A DNA stretch of 64,000 bases, taken from contig DATJIG010000074.1 of NCBI GenBank assembly GCA_035493495.1, forward strand, positions 1 to 64,000, written 5' to 3'. The position numbers and the translations under genes were made by a program. The notes under the pieces were generated by a model that had not been told where the DNA came from, searched no databases, and saw nothing but the letters and a program-made list of their open reading frames with translations. Shown here piece after piece: positions 34,037-42,066 of the stretch (position 1 is its first letter; each line of letters starts with the position of its first letter). This stretch comes from DATJIG01 sp035493495. GTDB lineage: Bacteria > Pseudomonadota > Alphaproteobacteria > SMXQ01.

Positions 34037-35113
34037 ATGAGGCCGATTGGTCGCGTTATGTCCCTTCTCGTTGCTGTTGCGGCGTGTCTTGCGTTGCCAC
34101 CTTTCGATCGTATTGCGAACGCCGATGCGGCTCTTTCGTTCGCGGGGAAGACGGTCACGATCGTTATCGGAAGCGAGACCGGTGGTACGACCGATTCATC
34201 GGCGCGCCTCATGGGAACGTTCCTCGCCAAGTATCTGCCGGGCAAGCCGACGGTCATTGTGCAAAACAGGCCGGGCTCGCACAGCATGGCGGCGATGAAC
34301 TATTTCGCGCAGCGGGTGAAACCCGATGGATTGACGGTGGCCGTCGCATCCATCAGCCAACTCGATCCGGAGAATTATCGGGTCCCGCAGTCCCAGTACG
34401 ACCCAACCCAATTCAACATGGTGGGGGGCGTGGATCTCGGCGGTGGAATCCTCATCGCCCGGACGGACGCATTGCCGCGGATTCACGACAAGACGGCGCA
34501 ACCCCTTGTCATGGGCGCACCCGCCGGTCTGCCCCACAGCACGATGCTGATAACGGCCTGGGCCAAGGAATATCTCGGGTGGAATGTCCGCTGGGTCGCC
34601 GGCTATCCCAGTCCAACGCCACAGATGATTTTGGCGCTCGAGCGAGGCGAGGTCGACATGACCGGCTTCTCGATCACCGGGCTCACCGATTCGCTCTTCG
34701 ATCAGAAGAAGTACACGCTGCTCTATCAGTCGGGCACCGCCCGCTGCACACGGCCATCCTCGCTCAAGGAGATTTCACATGTCCCGCTTTTCCGAGCGGC
34801 GATGGACGGAAAAATCAGCGATCCGGTGGCGCAACAGGCGTTTGCCTATTGGTGCAACGCCAGTTCGACGCTCGTTTGGATGGCGCTTCCGCCGGAGACG
34901 CCGGCGGCTGTGACCGACGTTTACCGCTCGGCTTTCCGCGAGATCGCCTCAGATCCGGAATTCCTGGAGCAGGGCAAGAAATTTTCCGTGGAGTTCACGA
35001 CGGTCACGCATGAAAGCGTGGATGTGGCGGCCCGGGCTTACGGACAGGTGCCGCCCGAGGTCGTCAGCTACATCCCGAAGATGCTGCTGCGCCAGGGCCT
35101 GAAGGCAAACTGA
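34037..35113 (+). CDS. Bug/TctC-family periplasmic receptor 4
   Basis: A 358-residue, more divergent Bug protein. AAAGGGAGG precedes the ATG at 34037, which opens a normal signal peptide (hydrophobic residues about 10-25). The first loop is GSETGGTTDSSARLMG, lacking the GYD of the other copies, and the second is NRPGSHSMAAMNYFAQ. The changed loops imply a different ligand. It has lower G+C than the Bug genes on either side of the block. Confidence 0.82.
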   Translation: MRPIGRVMSLLVAVAACLALPPFDRIANADAALSFAGKTVTIVIGSETGGTTDSSARLMGTFLAKYLPGKPTVIVQNRPGSHSMAAMNYFAQRVKPDGLTVAVASISQLDPENYRVPQSQYDPTQFNMVGGVDLGGGILIARTDALPRIHDKTAQPLVMGAPAGLPHSTMLITAWAKEYLGWNVRWVAGYPSPTPQMILALERGEVDMTGFSITGLTDSLFDQKKYTLLYQSGTARCTRPSSLKEISHVPLFRAAMDGKISDPVAQQAFAYWCNASSTLVWMALPPETPAAVTDVYRSAFREIASDPEFLEQGKKFSVEFTTVTHESVDVAARAYGQVPPEVVSYIPKMLLRQGLKAN

Positions 35114-35174
35114 TCGTTGCCCCAACCCGCGCGAGATGCGCCTTCCACCGCGTTTCGAATTCAAGAGGACGACA

Positions 35175-36167
35175 ATGGATCACATCAAATTTCCCTATCG
35201 GTCTTCGGGCCATCTCGCGCTGATGCACGTCATCAATGAAACGGGAGCCTGGGAGCGCAATGGTCTGAGCGTGGAATTCGACAAGCCTATCGGGAAGCAT
35301 GAGGCGCACGACCTGGCTCTCAAGGGTGACGTCGAGTTCGTGTCGGGAAATCACATTTCGACCTACGCGGCGCGGGCGCGTGGGGATACGTGGACCTATC
35401 TTGGCCAGACCGTGTCGAAGAACAGCATCTCGCTCGTCACCCGAAAGGACGCCGGCATCGATAAGCTCGAAGACGTCCGCCACAGGAAGTTCGGCACTAA
35501 AGATGGCCATCCTGGATACAACACATGGCTCTATCTGAAGCAGGCCGGAATTGATCCGGACCGGGACCAGGTGGAACTCGTTCAAGTGGCGAGCGCGATA
35601 GATTCCGCCGGTTCACAGTACGGTCGGCGCAAGCGTCTGCCGCAGATGTTGCTGGATAACGATATCGATGCCTGCTTCCTGAGCGAGCCGGAACTGGGAC
35701 TGGCCGCTCCCCTGGGTCTGAAGGTCATCGATATCCCTGCTCAGGACATGATCTTTTTCATGACGATTTCTTCGACAATGAAATTCGTCACGGAGCATCC
35801 GGATATGGTGAAGCAGATGCTCAAATCGGTGCTCGAGGGAATTGCCTATTTCAAGATGCATCGCGATGAAACCATCAAGATCATCCAGGCAAAGCATAAC
35901 CGGGAAGGTAACCTCGACCTCGCCGGTGCGCAGCGCGTGTATGACGACCTCGCGCCGCGCCTGGAACCCAAGCTCTATCCGTCGTTGCCCGCGGTCTACA
36001 ACGTGTACCAGGAGGCCTTAAAGGCCGACGAAAAGAACGGCGACGCGAAGCGGATTCATCCGATGGCGTTGTGGGATGTTCATCTGCTTCGTGAGATCGA
36101 CGATAGCGGGTTCATCACCAACCTCTACAAAAGCCACCCGCATTTGCTGGAAGGCTATGGTGGCTAG
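35175..36167 (+). CDS. NMT1/THI5-like (SsuA-like) binding-fold protein without signal peptide
   Basis: A 330-residue protein with the NMT1/THI5-like periplasmic-binding fold: FPYRSSGHLALMHVINETG at the start, then GDVEFVSGNHISTYAAR and a LEDVRHRKFGTKDGHPGYN loop. No signal sequence or lipobox precedes the domain, so it should be cytoplasmic. AGAGGACG lies before the ATG at 35175; the upstream in-frame ATG (35136) adds a charged, non-signal stretch. Cytosolic members of this fold include THI5, DszB-type desulfinases and sensory proteins. The N-terminal Cys of DszB is absent, so desulfinase activity is not supported. Codons are more AT-rich than the neighbours'. Confidence 0.72.
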   Translation: MDHIKFPYRSSGHLALMHVINETGAWERNGLSVEFDKPIGKHEAHDLALKGDVEFVSGNHISTYAARARGDTWTYLGQTVSKNSISLVTRKDAGIDKLEDVRHRKFGTKDGHPGYNTWLYLKQAGIDPDRDQVELVQVASAIDSAGSQYGRRKRLPQMLLDNDIDACFLSEPELGLAAPLGLKVIDIPAQDMIFFMTISSTMKFVTEHPDMVKQMLKSVLEGIAYFKMHRDETIKIIQAKHNREGNLDLAGAQRVYDDLAPRLEPKLYPSLPAVYNVYQEALKADEKNGDAKRIHPMALWDVHLLREIDDSGFITNLYKSHPHLLEGYGG

Positions 36168-36187
36168 ATCGCGGTTGCTCAGCGGTG

Positions 36188-36244
36188 ATGTCCTCGCCTG
36201 AAGCGGATCCGGAGTTCATGGTCAAGGAGCTCGAGGTCGAATGA
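36188..36244 (+). pseudogene. Possible remnant of a Bug-protein C-terminus / short leader ORF
   Basis: An 18-codon frame whose product includes ADPEFMVKELEVE, reminiscent of the DP(E/A)F..E segment near the C-terminus of Bug proteins. Its TGA overlaps the ATG of the next Bug gene (ATGA). It could be the scar of a deleted receptor gene or simply a coupling ORF. Low certainty. Confidence 0.25.
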
Positions 36245-37287
36245 GCGCGCGGTTGCCACGGCGTTGGACCATCGCCGCGCTTGTCGGCGTTCTCACCCTG
36301 TGGTCTCGCACGGAGTCAGCGGCGGCCGCGTCGTTCTACGACGACAAGATCATTCACATCATCGTCGGCGGTGCCGCGGGCGGCGGGTACGACGTGACGG
36401 CCCGTCTTCTGGCGCGCCACCTGCCGGCTCACGTCGGCGGCAACGCCAAGGCGATCGTCCAGAACATGCCGGGCGCCGGCACGGTCAAACTGCCGCTCCA
36501 CATGTACACCGTTGCGCCTACCGACAGCACGGTGATCGGCGCCTTCAACAACGCCGTGGCCTTCGCTCCTCTGCTCGGCGTGCCCCAGGCGGACTTCGAC
36601 CCAACGAAGTTCCACTGGCTGGGGTCGCCGTCGACCGAGATTGGGCTGGCAGTCATCTGGCACACGGTGCCGGTGAATTCGATCGAGGATGCCAGGAATC
36701 GCGAGGTCATCATGGCGACCTCCGGCGGCGGGTCGTCGGCGGCGTTCTACGGGCGCATCCTCAACACGGTTCTCGGCACGAAGTTCAAGCTCCTCTCGGG
36801 CTACTCGGGGATGGGCGAAGCGTTCATCGCCATGGAACGAGGGGAGACCGAGGGCTTCCCGAGCGCACTGTGGAGCAGCCTGCAGGCGACCAAGCCCGAC
36901 TGGATCCGCGATCATAAGGTCAAGGTGATCCTCCAGTACGGGCGCAAGCCCAGCCCAGACCTGCCGGACGTGCCGGTGGCGCGCGATCTGGCGAAGAATG
37001 ATCAGGACCGCGTGCTCATCGATGCGGCCATGGCGCCGCTCGAGATGGGGCGGCCGTTCGCGATGGCGCCTCAGGTCCCGATCGAGAACGTGCGCGTGAT
37101 CGAGGCGGCGATGATGGCGACGTTCAAGGACTCGGCGTTCATCGCCGAGGCGCACAAGCAGATGCTCGAGGTTGACGCCGAGCCGAAGACGGGAGACGAC
37201 CTGTTGGCCATCGTTACGGAGGTTTACGGGGCGCCGAAGCTGGTGCGCGAGCGGCTGCTCGATTTCTACAAGCAGGATTCCAAGTAG
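36241..37287 (+). CDS. Bug/TctC-family periplasmic receptor 5
   Basis: A 348-residue Bug protein, signal ending ESAAAAS. It carries NAVAFAPLLGVPQADFDPT and WHTVPVNSIEDARNRE, almost identical to the receptor at 40973, of which it is the closest paralogue here. The GAGG before the ATG lies in the preceding 73-base gap. It starts the dienelactone hydrolase segment; the shared loops imply the same ligand class as 40973. Confidence 0.88.
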   Translation: MSARLPRRWTIAALVGVLTLWSRTESAAAASFYDDKIIHIIVGGAAGGGYDVTARLLARHLPAHVGGNAKAIVQNMPGAGTVKLPLHMYTVAPTDSTVIGAFNNAVAFAPLLGVPQADFDPTKFHWLGSPSTEIGLAVIWHTVPVNSIEDARNREVIMATSGGGSSAAFYGRILNTVLGTKFKLLSGYSGMGEAFIAMERGETEGFPSALWSSLQATKPDWIRDHKVKVILQYGRKPSPDLPDVPVARDLAKNDQDRVLIDAAMAPLEMGRPFAMAPQVPIENVRVIEAAMMATFKDSAFIAEAHKQMLEVDAEPKTGDDLLAIVTEVYGAPKLVRERLLDFYKQDSK

Positions 37288-37305
37288 GGTTCAGGAGGAG
37301 GACGC

Positions 37306-38112
37306 GTGTCGGATATCGTTTCCAGGGACGTCACGTGCGGCAACGGTATGCCGGGATATCTCGCCCTCCCGCCGGGGAGCGGCAAGGTTCCGGGCGTGAT
37401 CATTCTTCATGAGCGCTATGGCTATGTGCAGCATCCGCGGGATGTGGCCGATCGCTTCGCCCGTCTCGGCATGGCGGGATTTGCCATCAACGGCTTCTTC
37501 AACTGCGACTTCCAGCCGGCGCTTGCCGACGGCACCAAGCGCTTTCATTTCACCGATCCGCAATCGGTCGAATACGTCCGCGCCGCCATCCGCACCATGA
37601 CCGAGGAGGCCCCGGTCGACCGAAGCAAGATCGCGTTGCTCGGGATGTGCCAGACCGGGCGGCATCCTTTGGTGATGGCGGCGCAGAAGGGCGAGATCGC
37701 GGCGGCGATCTGCTGGTACGGGGCAGGGGCGAACCGGGAGTTCGAGGCGGGACCGCTGTTCCCGCGGCCGCTCGGCGAGGTGATCGCTGACATCGATTGC
37801 CCTGTCCTCGGCCTGTTCGGCGAGAAGGACAATCACATCCCGGTGTCGAACGTGCGCCGCATGCGCGATCTGCTCGAACAGAGCGGCAAGACATTCGAGA
37901 TCAACGTCTACCAGGGGGCGCCCCACGGCTTCCTCAACAACACCATGCTGGAGCGATATCGTCACGAGGAGTCGGAATCGGCGTGGCGCGTGCAGATGGA
38001 TTTTCTGCATCGCGCGTTCAATGGCGGCTTCGACCGGACGCGTGCCGTCCAGCACTACGCCGCCGATATCGCCGCGGATTATCGCTTCGCGTCGTCGAGC
38101 GCTCATGTCTGA
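37306..38112 (+). CDS. Dienelactone hydrolase-family protein
   Basis: A 268-residue alpha/beta hydrolase of the DLH family. The triad is visible: Cys115 nucleophile (GMCQTG), Asp175 (GEKDNHIP) and His207 (GAPHGFLN). DLH enzymes open lactones made during ring-cleavage pathways. AGGAGGAGG precedes the GTG at 37306. The tail after residue 215 is longer than minimal DLH. It lies between two Bug genes and likely processes a lactone or ester intermediate of the same pathway. Confidence 0.88.
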   Translation: MSDIVSRDVTCGNGMPGYLALPPGSGKVPGVIILHERYGYVQHPRDVADRFARLGMAGFAINGFFNCDFQPALADGTKRFHFTDPQSVEYVRAAIRTMTEEAPVDRSKIALLGMCQTGRHPLVMAAQKGEIAAAICWYGAGANREFEAGPLFPRPLGEVIADIDCPVLGLFGEKDNHIPVSNVRRMRDLLEQSGKTFEINVYQGAPHGFLNNTMLERYRHEESESAWRVQMDFLHRAFNGGFDRTRAVQHYAADIAADYRFASSSAHV

Positions 38113-38130
38113 AGTCCGTGGAGATCGCAG

Positions 38131-39207
38131 ATGAACCGCGTTTTTGCCAACGCGCTGATGCTGGCGGCGCTGTGCACCGCGTGGAGCGGCGCGGCTGCCG
38201 CCGACGCGACCGGCGACTTTTATTCCGGCAAGCGGCTGACGTTCGTGGTCGGTTCCGAGGCCGGCAGCGGCTACGACGCCTATGCTCGGCTCCTGGCGCG
38301 AAACATCGTCCGGTTCATCCCCGGTAATCCCGAGGTCATCGTCCAGAACAAGCCCGGTGCCGGATCGATCACGGCGATCAATGCCGTCTACAACACGCTG
38401 CCCCAGGACGGCACAGTCATTGTGTCGCTCAACCGCACGGCGCCGTTCAGCCAGATTCTCGGCCACAGCGGGGCACAGTTCGATCCGGTGAAGCTCAACT
38501 GGCTCGGCAGCCTATTCGAGGAGATCGGGCTGCTGGTCGCGGACAAAAAGGCGAAGGCGCCGACGCTGGCCGACGCGCGGCAAACGCCGGTCATCATCGG
38601 CGCCACGTCGCCGGGCACCGACAGCGTGATCTTCCCGGCGCTCCTCAACAACACCATCGGCACCAAGTTTCAGCTCGTCCAGGGTTACGGCGGCATGGAC
38701 GGCATCTATCTGGCGTTTGCCCGCGGCGAGATCCAGGGTCAGGAGAGTTCGCTCGAATCCACCCGGCGCAAGATCCCGAACTGGCGCTCCGAGACCGACA
38801 TTCTGGTGCAATTTGGCCTGCGCAAGCACCGCGATCTGCCCGACGTTCCGCTGGTGCTCGACCGCATCGATCCGGCCTGGGTCGTCCCGGGCCTTACGGT
38901 TCAGGAGGTTACCGACTTCTGGCGGTTCATCCTTGCACAGACGCGGATCGGCCGACCGTTTGCCCTCGGGCCTGGCGTTCCGAAGCAGCGCATGGAGGCT
39001 TTGCGTAGGGCTTTTGATGTAACCGCGAGAGACAGCATCTTCCTCGGGCAGGCGGCGAAGAGTCAGCTCGACATCGATCCCGTCGGCGGCGCGGAAATCG
39101 ATTCCTTGATCGCTCAGGCTGCATCGCTCTCCCGCGACTCGATCGAGAAGCTTAAAGGCGAAATCAACTACAAGGGGGCCAGTGTGACGGCTCCCAAGCA
39201 GCCCTGA
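38131..39207 (+). CDS. Bug/TctC-family periplasmic receptor 6
   Basis: A 358-residue Bug protein, signal ending AAAADAT. Loops: VGSEAGSGYDAYARLLARN and NKPGAGSITAINAVYN. It is unusual in a longer insertion before the C-terminal lobe (DRIDPAWVVPGLTVQEVTDFW) and in an extended tail. Eighteen bases after the DLH gene and 25 before the FMN reductase gene, it belongs to the same run. Confidence 0.87.
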   Translation: MNRVFANALMLAALCTAWSGAAAADATGDFYSGKRLTFVVGSEAGSGYDAYARLLARNIVRFIPGNPEVIVQNKPGAGSITAINAVYNTLPQDGTVIVSLNRTAPFSQILGHSGAQFDPVKLNWLGSLFEEIGLLVADKKAKAPTLADARQTPVIIGATSPGTDSVIFPALLNNTIGTKFQLVQGYGGMDGIYLAFARGEIQGQESSLESTRRKIPNWRSETDILVQFGLRKHRDLPDVPLVLDRIDPAWVVPGLTVQEVTDFWRFILAQTRIGRPFALGPGVPKQRMEALRRAFDVTARDSIFLGQAAKSQLDIDPVGGAEIDSLIAQAASLSRDSIEKLKGEINYKGASVTAPKQP

Positions 39208-39232
39208 ACGGGGCGGAGACGGAGAGACGCGG

Positions 39233-39772
39233 ATGGCTCGAACGTTGAAACTCCTGACGCTGGTCGGAAATCCCAAGGCGGGGTCCCGCACCCTGCACGT
39301 CGCCGAAGAGGTGGCACGGCAGATCGACGGGCTCGGCAAGGCGCAAGGTCTCGAGATCGCGACCGAGTCGATCGATATCGTGACGTTGGGTGCGGGGTTG
39401 TTCGACTGGGACAGCAAGCTCGTCAACGACGCCCTGCAGAAAGTGGCTGAGGCGGACGTTCTGGTCGTCGCGAGCCCGGTGTACAAGGCGGCCTTCACCG
39501 GGGTGCTGAAGCTCTTTCTCGATCGCATCCCGATGGAGGGCCTGGCCGGCCGGATCGTGATCCCGATGATGGTCGCGGCGGCGCCGATCCACACGCTCGC
39601 GGTGGAGGTACACCTGCGACCGGTCCTCATCGAGCTCGGCGGTTCTTGCCCGGTTCGCGGACTCGTCGTCATGGAATCAAAGCTCAGCGAGCTCCCGGAT
39701 ATCGTCGGAAAGTGGCTCGCTGGAGCAAAAGACGTTTTGCAACCGCTAATGCGCGCCCGGGCGGAAATATAG
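39233..39772 (+). CDS. NAD(P)H-dependent FMN reductase (SsuE/MsuE-like)
   Basis: A 179-residue flavodoxin-fold reductase: FMN phosphate loop GNPKAGSRT and SPVYKAAFTGVLKLFLD, characteristic of the SsuE/MsuE group. It makes free FMNH2 for a partner monooxygenase. The partner is almost certainly the LLM-family enzyme 22 bases downstream. GGAGAG lies before the ATG. Confidence 0.9.
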   Translation: MARTLKLLTLVGNPKAGSRTLHVAEEVARQIDGLGKAQGLEIATESIDIVTLGAGLFDWDSKLVNDALQKVAEADVLVVASPVYKAAFTGVLKLFLDRIPMEGLAGRIVIPMMVAAAPIHTLAVEVHLRPVLIELGGSCPVRGLVVMESKLSELPDIVGKWLAGAKDVLQPLMRARAEI

Positions 39773-39794
39773 TCGGCAAAGACAGAGGGGTGTC

Positions 39795-40946
39795 ATGTCG
39801 AAGTTCGTCAATTTCGGCGTCTTCATGCCGGTCACCAACAATGGCTGGATCATTTCGAAGAACTCGCCGCAGTTCATGCCGACCTACGACCTCAATTTGA
39901 GGATTGGTCGCCTCGCCGGAGAGATCGGCTTCAGCTACCTGTTTGCGATGGGGAAGTGGCGCGGTTTCGGCGGCGACACCGAATTCTGGAAGTACTCGAT
40001 CGAGTCGATGACGTTGATGACGGGGCTCGCCGCGGCGGTGCCCGACCTGCGCATGATCGCGTCGGTGTCTCCGGCGCTGATGCATCCCGCGGTGTTCGCG
40101 AAGATCGCGGCGACGATGGACGACGTGTCCGGCGGCCGCATGGGGATCAACATCGTTAGCGCCGGCAACCGCAACGAATACGCCCAGATGGGCCTTTACC
40201 CGGAGAACTTCGAGGAGTTCCGGTACGACTACACCGAAGAGTGGATGACCGTCGTGCGGCGCCTGTGGACCGAGGACAGCGTTACGTCGCACGGAAAGTA
40301 TTTCACGCTCGACGACTGTCAGTCGTTTCCGAAGCCGGTCCAGGGCGAGCTGCCGGTCGTGTGCGCTTCATCGTCGGAGCGCGGCTTCCAGTTCATCGCC
40401 GACCATTGCACCGACGGCTTTTTCGGCGGATCCACTCTCGAACTGAAGAAGAAGACGAGCCGACGCATCAAGGAAGTGGCGGCCGGGCGAGGGCGGTCGG
40501 TGCGCACCCATACCCTTGTCTCGCTCATTTTGGGCGACAGTGATGACGACGCGCAGAGGATCTTCGCGCATTACAAGGCGGGCGCCGATCTTGCCGCCAT
40601 CGAAAACATTTACCACCTGCGCGCCGACGACAAAAAAGGTGTCCGGAAGGAAGGCCTGCAGGCCCGCTATGCCTCCGACGACGTGCGTATCTTCTACGGC
40701 GGCGTGCCCTTCATCGCCGGTCCCGAGAAGGTCGCGGCCATGCTCGAGGAACTGGCTGTCGACGGCGACGTCGACGGCATCATGTTCGTGTTTCCGGATT
40801 TCATCGAAGGCCTACGGCGCTTCGACCAGTTGGTGTCGCCGCTGCTGAAGAAGCGTGGGCTGGTGTTCGGCGGGCCAGAGCGGCTTGCGATGCCGGGCGC
40901 CTCTGCATCGGTGACAGGACGGATCCGCGCCTCTCAGGACCACTGA
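39795..40946 (+). CDS. RutA-like flavin-dependent (LLM class) monooxygenase
   Basis: A 383-residue bacterial-luciferase-like TIM barrel. The N-terminus (FGVFMPVTNNGWIISKNSPQ), RGFGG(D)TEFW, LTxDDCQSFPKP-like LDDCQSFPKP and HYKAGADLAAI follow the pattern of RutA, which cleaves the uracil ring amide through a flavin-N5-peroxide; DszA and HcbA1 are other relatives. It needs reduced FMN from the preceding gene. GAGGGG precedes the ATG. The best guess is oxygenative cleavage of a cyclic amide or related C-N/C-Cl bond. The true substrate is not known. Confidence 0.88.
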   Translation: MSKFVNFGVFMPVTNNGWIISKNSPQFMPTYDLNLRIGRLAGEIGFSYLFAMGKWRGFGGDTEFWKYSIESMTLMTGLAAAVPDLRMIASVSPALMHPAVFAKIAATMDDVSGGRMGINIVSAGNRNEYAQMGLYPENFEEFRYDYTEEWMTVVRRLWTEDSVTSHGKYFTLDDCQSFPKPVQGELPVVCASSSERGFQFIADHCTDGFFGGSTLELKKKTSRRIKEVAAGRGRSVRTHTLVSLILGDSDDDAQRIFAHYKAGADLAAIENIYHLRADDKKGVRKEGLQARYASDDVRIFYGGVPFIAGPEKVAAMLEELAVDGDVDGIMFVFPDFIEGLRRFDQLVSPLLKKRGLVFGGPERLAMPGASASVTGRIRASQDH

Positions 40947-40972
40947 CCGGACACAGCGCTCGGAGGATCGGG

Positions 40973-42001
40973 ATGGTTGGACTAGGGCGCTTGGCGGCGA
41001 CGGTGCTGGCGGCAATTGTCGGTGTTGCTGCGCATTCGTCCTCGGGGTTCGGAGACAGTTTCTACAAAGGAAAAACTATCCGGATTCTGACCTCGGAGAG
41101 CGGCAGCGGCTACGACGCCACAGCGCGTCTCGTCGCGCGGCATCTTCCTACGCACATCGACGGCGGCTTGACCGCCGTCGTCCAGACCATGCCCGGCGCG
41201 ACGATCAAGATCCCGCTGTATCTCTCCACGGTGGTTCGTGGCGAGAGCACCGTCATCGGAGCCATCAACAACGCCGTTGCGTTCGCGCCGCTGCTCGGCG
41301 TGCCCCAGGCGGACTTCGATCCGACGACGTTCAACTGGCTTGGATCGCCGTCGACGGAGGTGGGCTTGGTACTCGTCTGGCACACGGTTCCGGTGTACTC
41401 GATCGAGGACGCTAGGAACCGCGAGCTGATCATGGGCGTCGGCAACAGTAGCTCGTCGGCGACATTCTACGGCCGTCTACTCAACGACGTTCTCGGCGTC
41501 CGATTCCGGCTGCTTCAGGGCTACGCGGGAATGGCGTCGGCCTTTCTGGCTATGGAACGCGGCGAGACTGAGGGTTTCCCGAGCACGCTGTGGAACAGCC
41601 TCAAATCGACCAAGGCCGATTGGCTGGCCGAAAAGAAAGTACGGATCCTGGTGCAGTACGGACGTAATCCGGCGCCCGATCTGCCCAACGTTCCCGTCGC
41701 CCGCGACCTCGTGAAAAACGACGAAGACCGCATGCTGCTCGACGCAGCGGCGGCACCGCTGGATATGGGCCGACCCTTCACGATGCCTCCGGCCGCCGAT
41801 CCTGAAAACGTGTCGGTGATGCGCGCCGCGGTCATGGCCACCTTCACCGACCCGGCATTTGTCCAGGAAGCGGAGAAGCTGCATTTCGACGTCGACGCGA
41901 CGCCGAAGAGCGGCGACGACCTTCTCGCCATTGTCCGCAGCGTTTACACGGCACCTGAGGTCGTGCGTGCGCGGCTGCAGAACCTTTACAAGCAGAACTG
42001 A
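40973..42001 (+). CDS. Bug/TctC-family periplasmic receptor 7
   Basis: A 342-residue Bug protein, last gene of the catabolic run. Signal: a hydrophobic segment near residues 6-22. It shares NAVAFAPLLGVPQADFDPT and the SIEDARNRELIM segment with the receptor at 36241, marking a recent duplication with the DLH, FMN reductase and monooxygenase genes between them. TCGGAGG precedes the ATG. A hairpin follows the stop. Confidence 0.88.
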   Translation: MVGLGRLAATVLAAIVGVAAHSSSGFGDSFYKGKTIRILTSESGSGYDATARLVARHLPTHIDGGLTAVVQTMPGATIKIPLYLSTVVRGESTVIGAINNAVAFAPLLGVPQADFDPTTFNWLGSPSTEVGLVLVWHTVPVYSIEDARNRELIMGVGNSSSSATFYGRLLNDVLGVRFRLLQGYAGMASAFLAMERGETEGFPSTLWNSLKSTKADWLAEKKVRILVQYGRNPAPDLPNVPVARDLVKNDEDRMLLDAAAAPLDMGRPFTMPPAADPENVSVMRAAVMATFTDPAFVQEAEKLHFDVDATPKSGDDLLAIVRSVYTAPEVVRARLQNLYKQN

Positions 42002-42024
42002 AACAGTGGGGCGCGGGCCGCAAG

Positions 42025-42054
42025 TTGCTGGCCACCACTGACGGTGGCCAGCAA
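42025..42054. terminator. Bidirectional hairpin terminator
   Basis: TTGCTGGCCACC, loop ACTGAC, GGTGGCCAGCAA: a perfect 12-bp stem in the 65-base gap between the convergent Bug and GH16 genes. No clear T-run follows, but location between converging genes supports termination for both. Confidence 0.7.
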
Positions 42055-42066
42055 CAAGCGCTTACG

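Noticed and set aside
35175..36167. DszB-type desulfinase
   Set aside because: The N-terminal Cys essential in DszB is absent; the first Cys is mid-protein.
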